64,000 nucleotides of DNA, from positions 375,285 to 439,284 of the forward strand of contig NW_003314377.1 in the NCBI RefSeq assembly GCF_000143415.4, in the 5' to 3' direction. This DNA is from Selaginella moellendorffii (lineage: Eukaryota > Streptophyta > Lycopodiopsida > Selaginellales > Selaginellaceae). The translations under genes were made by a program, and so were the position numbers. The notes beneath the pieces are model-generated. The model did no database searches. It was not told the origin of the DNA and worked only from the letters and a program-made list of their open reading frames with translations. Shown piece by piece: positions 23,834 through 36,447 of this stretch (its first letter is position 1; each line of letters starts with the position of its first letter).

Positions 23834-24619
23834 GATTCTTTCGGATAATGGTTGCACATTTATAGTTGAGGCATTTCATGTTCTGACGTCTCGATTGGGG
23901 ATATGTCACACTTTCACGAGTGCTTATCATCCATAATCAGACGGTTTAGAGGAACGGCTTGTTTGGACATTCAAAAGGATGATTGCAAAGTATATGAACT
24001 TTTAGCATTCGGATTAGGATGGTTATTTGCCGTGTCTTCGGTATACATATGTCACAGGGGTGCAGAGTTCTATTGGTGCTTCACCATATAAACTCTTATA
24101 TGGTCATGATCTAATATTACCAATGGAGCTGGGTTTACTGTCGCAATTGCCACGAGCTACCGATGCTAGGTCGTGGGATTAGTATTTGATAAGCATTCTT
24201 CCACTTGTCTGAGTAGAGTTTGCTGAACACTTAGGCCGCATACAAGTGGGACAATAACAGCGCTACAACTCCCATCATTGTCCACTTGTGGAGTACAAAG
24301 TGGATGATTTGGTGTTAATTTGTTTTCCCCATCTTACGGTACGTGGTTTATCTAAGGGGCTCCTTGCACAGTGGAAAGGACCGTATCGGGTGTTGTGGCA
24401 AGTTGAAGCACAAGTTTATGAGGTTCGGCATGACATCTAGCAAGTTGATCCTCTAGAGATTATACATGTGCAGCGGTTGAAACACTTTATACAAAGAGAT
24501 CAGGAGCAGTTAATACCATCTATAGATCTGCCAATGCCTCCTCCTAATGTTCCTCTAGATCCCAGCCCGTCTACAAGAGAACCCTAATGGTCTTCCATTA
24601 TTCTAAGAGGAGGGGATGA
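23834..24619 (+). pseudogene. Integrase, C-terminal part, of outer element
   Basis: Immediately after the chromovirus target duplication the outer integrase resumes: ILSDNGCTF (second catalytic Asp), then a block resembling SAYHP-SDG, interrupted by stops. The downstream region (about 24290-24480) still shows integrase C-terminal features such as LAQWKGPYRVLW. No chromodomain is visible before the polypurine tract and 3' LTR. Confidence 0.65.
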
Positions 24620-24795
24620 TGTGAGGGCCAAGTGTATGGCTATGATGCCATATACTAATATTAGCGTAGTGGGATTTTGGTAGCCGTCAGATTGGTTTCA
24701 ATTCGGACCACTCGCTCTTGTATATAAGTTAGGGTTTTTGGGTTAATTGATATGCATATTTTCTGTATTCTCTTTCCATATTTCATGCACTCACA
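24620..24795 (+). repeat. 3' LTR of outer Ty3/gypsy element
   Basis: Preceded by the purine tract AAGAGGAGGGGATGA; begins TGTGAGGGCC and ends ACTCACA. Confidence 0.85.
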
Positions 24796-24877
24796 ATTTA
24801 GCAACTTTATTATTATTAAAATGTTTATAAATGATAAGTGATAACTGCGGAAGGCAGATCAAATCCACGGTTTGCAT

Positions 24878-25643
24878 CTAGAGGATGATCGTCGATGTGA
24901 AGAAATCCCTGCATGAATGGAACAGCATCATCAATATCCCTTCCAAAGCAACCAGCAATATCACAAACCTTGTCAAAGTTACAGCCTGGGTTGCAATAGA
25001 AACTTGCAAAGGAATCTCCACAGCAGTAGGAGCTTTGTGATCTTCTGCGGGTGTGAATCTCATCAGTCTAGCCATGGACCAAAACTCCACATTTCGGCCA
25101 TCCAACAAAGCCTTTAGCGCGTGGCCATACAAATGAACAAACCATGGTATTATCTGGAGGATCATAATGTCAACGTAGTCGACTGCCTTGATACCTAAAG
25201 AGTAACAGTTTCGAGAAGAACCATCATTTGCTCGAAACGAAATGATGATGGATCCCCTTGCATTCCCGCTGCCAGCCAAATACCGGCTTGTGTAGAACCG
25301 AGACCAATCCACCCGGGCTCTCCAAGTGACTACAAGATCAAGCTCGCTGTTCATGCCAGCTTCATACTCAAGTAAAAGAGAGCCTGAAGAGGAGGCAAGC
25401 ACCTGACTTGGAGCAGAGCTGACTATTGTCCATGAAGTTGATGCCTATTTCTTCACTGAGATCTCTAGCCAAGTGCTTCGCCAAGCTCTCCTCCAGCTCT
25501 AGATAGACACTACTTGTAGTTGCAAGCGGGCACTTGCCTTCCAGCTTTGAGCCAAACATCCTGGAGAGTGTCCAGCCTTGCAGCTTGGATGACAGATCTT
25601 CTGAAACTGCTAGCTTTTGCAAAACAACTGTCAAGGTTAACAT
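24878..25643 (-). pseudogene. Unrecognised gene family, copy 3 (partial)
   Basis: Minus-strand frames 25643-25368 and 25402-24878 carry the family also seen in the two inverted arms: MFGSKLEGKCPLATTSSVY, LELEESLAKHLARDLSEE, YLAGSGNARGSIIISFRAN and LMRFTPAEDHKAPTAVEI. This copy has the most continuous C-terminal half and extra sequence (LYGHALKALLDGRNVEFW) which copies 1 and 2 have partly lost or frameshifted. The N-terminal part is missing. It starts about 80 bp after the outer retroelement. No domain recognised. Confidence 0.5.
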
Positions 25644-25659
25644 CCAATTTTGAATATTA

Positions 25660-26500
25660 AGGCTATTGGGATGAAAAAAAATTTAATCAACTTATACAAA
25701 AATAACAAGATCGTTAGTATTACTACATTTTTATAGTATCCATTGCAATGACAAAAATCCATAGTTCATACCTATCACTATATATCATTAGTATTAGCTA
25801 TGATTTGTATTTGATTCATTTATTTTTTAAAATTACACCTTATAAATCTTTATCATTTATATGTATTTTCTTAACAATGTAGGTATCATGCATAGTGAAA
25901 TCATTGTAGAGAAATAGTTTATGTTTTTCTTAGAAAAACTTGCAAGGTGGTGAGTGACTTTACCTAATGTAATCTATAAATCATGTAATTTTATTTTGAA
26001 ATCACAACTTTGGGAATATTGTCTCATATGCAAGTTTGTCTTCAAATCAAAGTAACTAATGCAGTAGCAAAACATTAGCACATTAGATGAGTTGCAATGA
26101 TTGGCTACTATAGTTTTCACTTCTAGTTCTATCATTACCTAATCACTAAAGGATTAGAATTTCTTTACCACAAATTAGGCCATCATGAAAAGCACTCTAA
26201 AGAAAGTGTTATACATTGTCATATTCCTTTAGCTGGTTTTTGTAATACAAACATAGAAATGTACAACAAATTTAATAAAGATTTTATATGTGCTACAATG
26301 ACACAAGATATGAATCTTCCCTTTTCCTTTGAGACCATTGATAAGTTTCATATGCTACTAAGTTATTTCTCATAAAAGCAAGAACAACAATATGGTTAAA
26401 GTTTTCAAAGTTTCTTCTTCTGTTAGTTATTTTGAATTTAGTGCTGAGAATTCCATAGAATATATATATGGATGTACTAGTTATTAATTTACAAGGATTA
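25660..26500. repeat. Direct duplication, copy A
   Basis: AT-rich block beginning 'aatttaatcaactta' and ending near 'tactagttat'. It recurs at about 27275-28055 in the same orientation with many substitutions and small indels. The repeat offset is about 1.6 kb. No coding potential seen; the ORF 26559-26293 has no recognisable features. Confidence 0.7.
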
Positions 26501-27274
26501 AGTTCAAAGCAAAGGGAGTCTTTGGCTACAAAATACACTAGCAATGCAAAGGTGTGCAATCTTAAAGTAGTGGCACAAATTCCACATTTGCAATTATAAG
26601 GATGAACACAATCCTAATGAAACACTTGCAAGGTGTGGAGATTCTAGAACTCTATTGTCTCCATTAAAAATTTAAATTTTTTGTACCAACTAACAAAGAA
26701 TAATATATACTAAGCAAATGTATCTACCACCTTGTTAATAAAGATAAAATAGAACTAGGCTATGTGAGTTTTCTAGGAAAAGTGATTCCATATCAAGGAT
26801 TGTGCCAAATTCCTAAAATTTGCTGCCTTTGTTTTTAAAGTGCTAATCCTTTGTTCTAACTTTTTAAATTAATTATAATGAACAAAACATTTATTACATG
26901 GATTGCCCATGGAAATGCATAATTTTATATTGGGACTAGAGTTATATTTCACCAATGAGCATGATGAGATCCAAATTGCAATATCCCTTGTGTATTGAAA
27001 ATTACAAATGAAAGGTTTAACTTACCTCGATTGCAATTTAGTGGGTGCTAGTTGAAACTAGCAAGGATCTGAGCTCTACTAAGAAAAGTAGAATTGCAAA
27101 GTTTTAGATGATATTTATTTAGGTTATATGATATTAATACTATTGAAAGTTAAATAGTAAATGGAAACTGTAAGTCAGTTTTTATGAAAATGGAGCAATG
27201 CATAATTGAATTGTATCATAGAAAGTATCTGTAAGAGAAATAAATTCACCAATTATGAATATGGAATCTGTTGG

Positions 27275-28055
27275 TAAAGAAAGAAATTTTAATCAACTTA
27301 TGGAACAATAAAAAGATCCTGTTATTATTACTACATGTTTTATACTATTCATTGCAATGACAAAAATCCATAGTTTATAATTATTAGCTATGATTAGTAT
27401 TTGATTAAAAAATTTGAAAAATCACATCTTATAAATCTTTATCATTTCTACATATTTTTTTTAACAATGTAGATATCTAATATAGTGAAATTATCCTAGA
27501 GAAATAATTTATGTTTTTCTTAGAAAAATTTGCAAGCTGGTGAGTGATTTTACCTATGTAATTTATATATCATGTCATCTTATTTTGAAAGCCAATTTGT
27601 CTGAAATATTGTCTCATATGTGATAAACTTGTCTTTAAATCAAAGTAAACTAATGCACTAGCAAAACATTTGGATGAGTTTCAATCATTGGATAATGTAG
27701 TCTTCACTTCCAGTTCTACTGTTATCTAATCACCAAATTAGAATTTATTGATCACAAATCAGGCCATCACTACTAAAAACACTTTAAAGAAAGCATTATA
27801 AATTATCATCTTCTTTTTGCAATACAAACATAGGAATATAAAATAAATGCAATAAAGATTTTATATGTGCTACAAGGATATAAGATATAGTTGTTCTCTT
27901 TTCTTTTGACAGTATTTATAAATGTGCTACTAAATTGTTTCTAAAATAGGTAAGAACAACTACATGCTTAAAGTTTTCAAAGTTTCTCTTGCTATTAGCT
28001 ATCTTATTTTAGTGTTGAGAAGTCCATAAAATATATCCATATATACTAGTTATGG
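27275..28055. repeat. Direct duplication, copy B
   Basis: Second copy of the block at 25660-26500, sharing 'cattgcaatgacaaaaatcc', 'tataaatctttatcatt' and 'aaagttttcaaagtttct'. The 26500-27275 spacer is unique AT-rich DNA. Confidence 0.7.
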
Positions 28056-30447
28056 GGATGGTCCAAAGTTGAGTTGAGCTCAATTCAACACAAGTCAACT
28101 CAAGTCAACATAATCAATTAGAAGTCTTACAAAGGAAATATAAATTGAACAAATGAAAGTTCTAACAAACTTTAAAATATTTAAATACGTAAATATTTGA
28201 GTTAAAAGTTTCTATAAGATTGAATTGTTTAAAAAAAAAAAAGTTCACAAGAATCTATCTTTTATAAAGCTATATTATTTTATTATGACTATTGTTACAG
28301 TTGTTATATTTTGATTTGACTACTTAATATTTTGAATATTTTTATAGTTGTAGATACTATTCCTTCATTCAAAAGATTTTTGAGGGTTCTTGAGAAGATG
28401 GGAAGCAAGGAAAATACAAGATGTGTGAGTAACAATTGTAGTGCAAAAGAATGTGAGAATGCTAATTTTGTTTCATTACCACAATCTCCATATTACACTC
28501 CTATTCGTTTTTACGTTTTTATTACCCATTTGAAAATGTGGAGACCACTATCATGGTTGATAAAAATGCTTCTGTTACTTTTGAAACAACAGTTCAGAGT
28601 AAATGAAATGAAGAAATGAACAGCACGGTGGAAAGCACCAAGAAATCTACTCCATAACACTTTCCATGACATTTGTAATTTAAAAATTAATTCATATTAA
28701 AAACTGTGTTTCCTGCTTATATCACAATCCTCTCATATGATAAGACCAAGATATATTTTTGTAGTGAATCCTCATTAAAAGTTTTCGCAAGTTTTTTGTG
28801 AATAATAATAAAAGAAATTGAAATCTTTCGAAAGACTCAAAAGTAATATCACATCAAAGAATCAACTTTATCTACATTTCCAAGACTGAAAAGCAATCTC
28901 ACATAAGGGAATGGTAGCGTGCCAATGTGCTCTGCCACTATAATGTGTTCTATATTTCCCTACAGTCTATTTCTCTAAACATTTGGCATGCATAGAAAAG
29001 AATATATGTGTAGTAAAGTAGGATTTCATTATAATGATAAAGCATGTGTATATATGATAATCTAAAATTCTAGAAGCTCTTATATTTATAAGCAAGCTAT
29101 GATTATGAAGCCCCATTTCCAAAACTGACATTTAAAGAATCTGAGTATCGTCAGTGTTATAATAAATAAACCTTATTCCCGAGACTAAAACTTAGTATAT
29201 AAACTATCTAGAAAAGTTATAGTCATTATAGTTTTTTTTGTTCTCCTTGAGCTCCTTGGAAGTTTGTATTGAAATGGCTCAAAGGAAAGTCACTGCTACT
29301 TGTACTTAGCCCCCCAACATTTTATATTAATCTCCACCTCCATCCCCAAGTTCTACCAACATTCTACCTTCACCTCCATATAATAATCCTTTTTCTACTG
29401 AGGGCTTTAGTGAAGTTGAACTAGAGCTCCTTATATATGAAATTCTGAATCTTATTATTAGATAGGGATTGCCTCCAATGCTTCAAAAGCAATGCTACAT
29501 GTTCTTGCTCCTGACATAGCGGGACTACTTGAAAGCACAAAACATTATTACATTCGGTGTCTAATATGCTACTTTTTCTTAGACAAGTGGCTTTATGGGT
29601 TTACAAACTTTTCTTGAGCACTGTAAGAATTGCCCAATGGCGGGTTTGGAAAATGTGCATGTGTGGATGTACAATAGATTCAAGAATGAGTTACAGACAT
29701 ATATATTTTCTCACCTTCACTTATAGTTTCCATGATGTAGATAGCCCTTCTCATCATGTTCTCAAATAATTCTGGTAGTCCTTTCTCTTTGTTCATCAAG
29801 CAGACATTAAGGAAATCCAGAGTTTCTATCTGTCGCTTATACGAAAGCTTCAATTTTGCGATATTATAAATTATATCATCTGGAGTTTTGTTCACTACAA
29901 AAGTAAATATGCATAATTGAGAAAAATGAAGTGTGATAAAAAAACTTACATTCATGAGAAGAAATTTCAGCTATAGTCTCTAGCCACTCCTTCGGCCTAC
30001 GATTGTCTGCAATGTATCTTAGTTTCTTCAACTTTGAAAAATTTGCATGCTGAATTTTATGCTCAATTTGTACGAACTCAGTTGAGAGCTCTTCCCGACT
30101 CTTCTCCCGATATACAAGTTCATAAGCATCTTATTTGACCTTCACCAAAGGTTAAAAACCAAAACAATTAAAAGAAGCCCTTATAAAATGAAAGGGAAAG
30201 ACATACTTTGCACTATATAGTGAGCATAAAACTAATTGAGTTGTTGAACAAAGTTGTACCGTCATTTCAAGTGCGTGAGTGATGAACAAGTGTTGCAAGA
30301 TCATCATCATAATGTTCGCAGATGTCATCCTCACTCAAGTCTGCTAAAAATTGAAGTTGCTCGATGTCATGGATAAAGTTTTATTTTTGAACAGCAAACT
30401 GCCCAAGCCTGGATTTAAACACAACAAAACAAGTTAAAGTGGAGTTA
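28056..30447. other. AT-rich DNA with only weak ORFs
   Basis: A short motif repeats near 28075-28110 (CAACTCAAGTCAAC). ORFs at 28332-28619, 29557-29769 and 29955-29680 are short and without domains. The sequence near 29270-29400 reads weakly as coding on the plus strand, but I cannot name a family. Confidence 0.45.
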
Positions 30448-31614
30448 TGTTAAACATAAAATCCTTAGGCCCCAAAGTGGGTGCCATGTGGTAGTGGCCG
30501 AAATGAAAGCCAAATGAGCGTAACATGTTTGGACTAAAAGCTCCGACTTGAAAAGTTGAGAGCGAGAGTGGAACTCCTAAACAAAGGGCTCGAGGAACGA
30601 GCACGAAGCAAGCAGTAAGTGAGTCTCTAGAGAAGGGACACAAAAGGACCAACACATGATATATGGAAGACTCGAGACAGAGTCTAAGATGGAGTTCGAA
30701 ATGGACTTGAGATGGAGTCCAAGATGGAGTCTGAGATGGACCTGAGATGGAGTCTGAGATGGAACCGAGACCGAGACCGAGACCGAGTCCAAGTCTAAGT
30801 CCGAGATTGAGACCGAGTCCGAGTTCAAGTCCGAGTTCAAGTCCCAGTCCGAGTCCAAATACTAATATAGGTTGTTGGGTGAAAGCCCAAAGCGATTGTC
30901 CCCTAGGGGGGGGGGGCTACAAGGAGAGTGTGGGGGTTAAACCCTAGTGGAGCCAGTTTGGCTAGGAAAGGTTAATTTGGCCCAGGAAGGCTGTACCCAA
31001 GTATTGGGTGATGAGATAACCATTGGGAAGTCCAAGGCTAAAGTGAATATGAACTAACAAGCGAGGTAGCTTGGTGAAGTATTCAAAAGTCGACTCTAGT
31101 TTCCCCGAGAGATCGAATGGTCAATGCTCCCAATCCAAGTATGGGTGGCATTACCTACTTGGATACCTAGCGTGGCTCAATGAAACCTCGCTCTAAACCC
31201 ATGGCTAAAACACCCAAAGGCTGTAAAAGGGATATTGGGAAGGCTATTCCCCATGTTTGTGGGCATTCTAAGGATGCTGAATCTAAGATGATCACTCATG
31301 GATGGATGCCCCAGTCTTTGAGAGACAGGACTGTGATGTAGGTGGTGTTGGACCACTGGTGTCACCAAGGTGAATGGGTATGGCCTTAGAGTAATGGGTT
31401 GATATGTCAATGATACTTTGGGGCGTCGGTCATGGGATCAGACACATGGAGCACTTGGACCCAGTGCAATGGTTGAGTGGCATAGATGCCATTCTCGGGG
31501 CTAGCAAGCCCCACATCCTAAATTGGACTTATAGAGGTTGTGAATGAGACTCCTCCAAGTGGTCAGAGGTGTGGTTAAGTGACTAAAGTAGAATAAAAAA
31601 ATTAGTCATTTACA
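30448..31614 (+). repeat. Probable solo LTR of the minisatellite-bearing LTR family
   Basis: Homologous from end to end to the LTRs at 40613-42424, 58079-59704 and 63325 onward (blocks 'aacatgtttggac', 'ctccgacttgaaaagt', 'gtggagccagtttggc'). It starts TGTTAAACATAAAATCC and ends CATTTACA. Flanking pentamers are AGTTA (30443-30447) and AGTTG (31615-31619), a four-of-five match, so a decayed target duplication is plausible. No PBS or internal sequence is clear on either side. The minisatellite (about 30668-30860) is shorter than in the other copies, and the LTR is 1,167 bp. Confidence 0.65.
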
Positions 31615-31629
31615 AGTTGGAGGTAAAAT

Positions 31630-32640
31630 TATAAAACTTACGCATTGATCTTTTGGTAGGACAAGATAAATCTGTTGACATCCAAAGGTCCCCTTGCATA
31701 GACATGCCGACTGGAACGTTGATATGGTAGATGGGATCATTGAGAAAATGATCTTTGATACACTTCATCCAAGCCTTATATTAGTGGTTACTATCAATAG
31801 TTTGGAATATTGTCCTCACAAGTTGTTGAGCCTTAGGATGTCTGATAAGCATGTTATCAAATTTCAGGGATTTCCTCCTCTAAATAGGATCCTAGCTATT
31901 CACAATCTAACTGTGTGATAGTAATGATCTCCATTGTTCCTAACTTGCAAATCGAGACTAGAAACATACTGATATTTATCGCATGGCCATTCTGTTTGAA
32001 CAAACTGTATATATTCGAATTGACATACTTTGATGTAGTGCGAACAAAGTTCGTCTGCTGCAAACGACAAAGGGGGATCTCTTTGATCAAGTCACAAGGG
32101 CCTAGCCACTTGAGCGCCTCAAGTATTTGGTGAACTGCTTTTTCCCTTGTTTGCATAACAATCTCTTGGAAGTGCTTGTCCACCACGTTGTTAGGAAGGT
32201 CTACAACTCTTTCAGCTCCAAGTTGTACTTTAGGTTCCCTATTGTGAACACCACTAGATTGCCCAACTTCAGGGATTTGTGCTGGTGGTGGGCTAGTGAG
32301 GAGTAAAGTGGAGGTAGTAATGGTGATGGTGGGGGTTGGTGGTGGTGGTGGTGGAGGTGGAGGCAATAGTGGCAGTGGTGGTAACAATGGCGATGATGGA
32401 GGTGGTGATGGTGGTGGTGGAAGTGGCAATGGCGATGGTGGAGGTGGTGATGGTGGAGGTGATGGTGGTGGAGGCGGTGGATCTCTAAGTAAATGTGTTT
32501 TCATTAATGTGCCAATAGATATGTCGATCGTGATGTTGTCAGCAGTGTTGAATTGAACTTTTCGTGTCTTCTTGGCTCCAACAACCTTTTTGTGTGGTAC
32601 AATTTTTCTTTTTTGCAAGAGGAAAAATTTTGTTAGTCAA
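31630..32640 (-). CDS. Hypothetical proline-rich protein (exon), possibly transposon-derived
   Basis: Open frame 32618-31896, 240 codons. An N-terminal basic segment (MQKRKIVPHKKVVGAKKTRK) precedes a long Pro/Ser/Leu tract (residues about 45-95), encoded by a GGT/GGC-rich repeat on the plus strand. A non-repetitive C-terminal region follows (RVVDLPNNVVDKHFQEIVM, GPCDLIKEIPLCRLQQTNF). Gene-like, but I cannot assign a family. The purine/pyrimidine bias makes the proline tract uncertain evidence for coding. The tandem repeat at 32711-33127 lies just upstream on the same strand and is also open, so both may belong to one gene. Confidence 0.35.
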
Positions 32641-32710
32641 ACTAAATTAAGATAATAAGAAATTCAAATAGTCAAAGAGAAAAAAAAACTCAAGTGGGCC
32701 CAAACCTCAC

Positions 32711-33127
32711 CTCAAGCACTTTGGCCACCCGAGGTGGCCGGCCTGGGCTCATCCTCAAGCACTTTGGCTGCCCAAGGGGCTGAGGTTGTTTGAATAACCT
32801 TAGCCCCTTGGGCAACCAAAGTGCCCAAAGTGGCTAGCTTGGGGTTGACCTCAGGCACTTTGGCTGCTCGACAGGCCGAGGTTATTTGAATAACCTTAGC
32901 CCCTTGGGCAGCCAAAGTGCCCGAAGTGGCCAACCTGGGCTTGACCTCAGGCACTTTGGCTGCTTGACAGGCCGAGGTTATTTGAATAACCTCAGCCCCT
33001 CGGGCAGCCAAAGTGCCCGAGGTGGCTGGCCCAGGCTCAACCTCAAGCACTTTGGTTGTCCGAGGGGCTAAGGTAATTCAAATAACCTCGGCCCCTCGGG
33101 TGACCAAAGTGCTCGAGGTGGCTGGCC
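32711..33127. repeat. 96-bp tandem repeat, each unit internally palindromic
   Basis: About four units with starts near 32753, 32849, 32945 and 33041 (spacing 96 bp each), plus a shortened first unit. Each contains CACTTTGGCTGC...GGTTATTTGAATAACC...CCAAAGTG, an imperfect hairpin centred on TTGAATAA. The minus-strand frame 33050-32712 translates it as a 32-residue repeat (AAKVPEV...LATSGTLAA). Confidence 0.85.
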
Positions 33128-34884
33128 CTGAAGAAACAATCAAGAAAGAAGCAAAAATAAAGAAATAGAAGTGAAAGCAATCAAATCAAAACTCACCCTT
33201 GGTGGCATCTTTCCCTCCCGATATCTCGATCATGCTAGATTTCTCACACTCTCTCACTCTCAATCTCAACTCGTGTTCATACTGGTGCGCTCCATCTCTT
33301 GCACTCTCCCGCACTCAATCTCTCGCACTCGTGCGCTCCACGCTCAATCTCTCAATCTCCTGTGTGCTCAATCACTCGATCTATTGCATGCTCAATCCCT
33401 CGATCTCCTTCCCACTCAATCCCTCGATCTCTTGTGCGCTCCACTTATGGTGCAATGGCAGCTACCCTAATCCTAATCATGATAGCTGCCCTAACCCTAA
33501 CCAATCTTTCATCCCAGCTGTTCATTCCAAATAACCTAAATCTCAACCATCACAATATCTTCGATCTTATTTTATCTTATCATTATTATTATATGTGAAT
33601 TATGCTTTTTTATTTTGTATATTTTAATGATGATATAACTAGCACCTATCAACATTTCTATTATTAGAGATATGATTTTTTTTTACAAATTATCTACAAA
33701 GGATGCATTCTCATCAATATTTTGTACATATTTTGGAATCGTTACAAGAACTTTAAAGAGTATAAATAAGGCACATTAAAATATGTTGTACGATATCCAT
33801 CTATGAATGGATGAATCCTCATCCAGAAATTTATTTTATGTTGTATTAGATCCTAAACAATAGGCACGTGCTTTAAATGTCATTGAGTAGTGTTCACAAT
33901 TATGGATAAAACTTGAGTTGTACTACGAATCAAATCTGTCATTGAAAAATAAGATTTAACAAGATTTATTATCATCTACCACTTAAAATTTGACAACTTG
34001 ACATATCATGTATACTGACAGTCAAATTAGATCTCTTGGTTTGACATGCTATAGCAAAATATCATGACTAGTATCATTATTAACTATCAAACTTCACGTC
34101 TTGAAAATCCTTCCTTGGATCTATGTGTATAACATGCATCAGATATCATAATAGATAACAGTAATATTAATATTGTCACACTTGCACATGTTAAATTTGC
34201 TATAGAATTTAAATTCATTTTGTACATTGTTGATATTTTTCTTATTGCTTTATTTAAATTTCAATTATGTTTCACTATAGATTTTTACAAGTAGCATAAA
34301 GAGAGAAAACTCTAAAATCTATTAAAAAGGATGGAGAGGTTTCTTCTTCATTTTCGAGATCACCCACCTCTTTCATTCTCTTAGAATATTATTTCTAAAA
34401 GTTTGTTATGTCAACATTTTAATCTTTGTCTTGGCTCTATTTCTTTAAAGGTTGTGATTCACAATAGCACCAGTATAGTTGCATATTCAGAGTTTCTTCT
34501 TTTGGGTGTAAGTAAGGGTGGATAACAATAGGATTTACAGAATTCTAAGTTAAAGGAGATTCAAATTTTTGGATCTTCAATCAAAGTGCCCAAATGTGCT
34601 CTAGCTAAAGTGAATGTGAAGCAAAAGTTAGTCATTATTCTCTCGTCCTCTTTTAGTTCAAGTGGAGAAGTCATGTTAGTGTCAGCGCCGAATTCACTTG
34701 ACGTGCACTTATTTTTGTATAGGCTTGTGAGCGAATTTCTATCCTTCTATAACAATATTTTCTTCGCGCTACCACCTCTTGTCAACAGCACCGGCTCCAA
34801 ATGGAAGGGGATAGAAACCAAATAGTATATCCACAATTGGTGCAATATCAAGACCACACATTTTCAACATTTTGAAGGCACAAT
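33128..34884. other. Low-complexity and AT-rich DNA, no gene seen
   Basis: 33230-33450 is a degenerate array of 'ctcgatctc'/'actcaatccctcgatct' units. The rest is AT-rich. The ORF 34586-34825 has no recognisable domain. Confidence 0.45.
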
Positions 34885-36075
34885 GTTTACTTGCCAAATA
34901 AGAGGAATCTTTGCATAGGATCAATAAACCTCCTTAAATGGAATGATCTAAAAAGAAACAGTTGAATTAGGCTATAAAATCTCAAATTCACAAATACTAA
35001 AACTAACAACATATATTTGACTAAGACGTACACCATCTATAAGTATATATTTCTTGGCTCACCTTTTAATAGGACAATGTACTCAACAATTTTGAATGCT
35101 AAGAAATTTTGTAAATTTTGTTCAATTGATAAACTTGCCTATACTAGTACCAAAATTCTATGAGGCTAAAGGTGTTAATTCTATTCTCATTGAGCTTAAT
35201 AAATGGCACTATACACATGTCCCAGAAATACAAGAACTATGAGAAGCCTTGCTGATACTAGTGTTCAATTTTCTGGAGATCAACACAATATTACTTTTTA
35301 TCTTGATGTGGTCAAAGTGATGCCCATGCTATTTTAGTGCCTCTCCTTGTCAAAGAATCTAAGATGCACTGGTTCTAGCATAAAAAATATGGAAGTAGAA
35401 ATGTCGCATACACTTTGAGATTGCTTGCTGATCCTCTATCCCACCTCTTATTGGTTATGGACAAGATCAGGCTTTTTTCACATTAAAGCCTTCCTTTCTT
35501 AATAATGTTATGAAAGATCAGTAGTCCAGTGGTGCCTTGGTTCGAGCTATGCAAAAGAATATTTGTGATAGTTACTCATTTTATACCCTAGATAGCAATT
35601 GAAAGTTCGTGGCATTTGGTGCGGTGACAACTGGGACGCTTCCAGACAGAACAGAAAGTGGTAGTTCTGCACCATCAAGCTCCTGCTGCTCTCACTAGCA
35701 ATAATCAAGAGGCACGAGAGATTTAGTTCTCCTGTGGCAGATCAATGCGGGGGTGATCCTAGGGAACTGTAATCACCCCTTTGGCGCTTGTCAAAAGCCT
35801 CGACCACGCTCTGACAGTGAGGGTGGCGTCCTCCTTCGCATAAACCTTTCATGTAGACACCATGGAAGTCTGGCTAGTAAATATCCTTGATGCGTCTCAA
35901 GAATCGGGGTGATTTTTGGGTGCTAAAATCGGGAGGAGTATCAAGCTCGGGCAGGACGGCAGTCTCTCCGAGAAAAAGCGGGCTTGTTTGATTCCCCCAA
36001 ACCCACCAGGCACATGGAGAACTTCGTCCACTTGAGCTGCCTGAGGATGGAATTGCCTGTTCGTGACAGGAATGG

Positions 36076-36447
36076 ATGGTGAATGTGTGGCGTCGATGCT
36101 CCAAGCACAGCCCTGAACCTGGAAAGATCACACCGAAAGCTTACAAAGTCTACTTCTCTGGAAGTTCATACCTCTCAACCTTGGTCCCTGAAAACGTATC
36201 CCGCCGCCAGGGCGCCAAACACAAGGTCAGCGTCGAGAAAGCTACACTGCGAGGAGGAGGAGGAGCGACTGCGATCGATCATGTCTTGTCAATGGAATCA
36301 GACGAGACAAGAGAATCAGCTGCCAGGGCTGGAGCCGCCGCTGCGCCGATAGGCCAGGAAATGGATTATCACAGCCGCCGCAGTCTCCAGCTTGCCCACG
36401 TCAATCTGCGCAACTCCAGCGTCGCGATGCCAGAGCATCCGCATTGA
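36076..36447 (+). CDS. Hypothetical ORF conserved between the two inverted arms (right copy)
   Basis: Counterpart of the minus-strand ORF at 12528-12157; 123 codons, differing at one residue by eye (GGGGATA versus GGGGAPA). No recognised domain; could be chance conservation of a recent duplicate. Confidence 0.3.
   Translation: MVNVWRRCSKHSPEPGKITPKAYKVYFSGSSYLSTLVPENVSRRQGAKHKVSVEKATLRGGGGATAIDHVLSMESDETRESAARAGAAAAPIGQEMDYHSRRSLQLAHVNLRNSSVAMPEHPH

Larger units (their letters stand above)
14739..24795 (+). mobile_element. Ty3/gypsy LTR retrotransposon, split by a nested chromovirus
   Basis: Short LTRs of about 175 bp: 14739-14913 and 24620-24795, both starting TGTGAGGGCCAAG and ending CATGCACTCACA, with a TATA-like 'cttgtatataa' in each. 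A polypurine tract (AAGAGGAGGGGATGA) precedes the 3' LTR. Inside are gag with a zinc knuckle, reverse transcriptase, RNase H and integrase, all broken by stops. The integrase is interrupted at 18280/23834 by a second element with target duplication GATTC. Without the insert the element is about 4.5 kb. I could not see a clean target duplication for the outer element. Its primer site (starting TTGGTGGAGGTG after 14913) does not match the methionine-tRNA type. Confidence 0.85.

Noticed and set aside
32296-32556. Glycine-rich protein on the plus strand
   Set aside because: It is the complement of the proline tract in a longer minus-strand frame; a GGT/GGC-rich repeat gives open frames on both strands.
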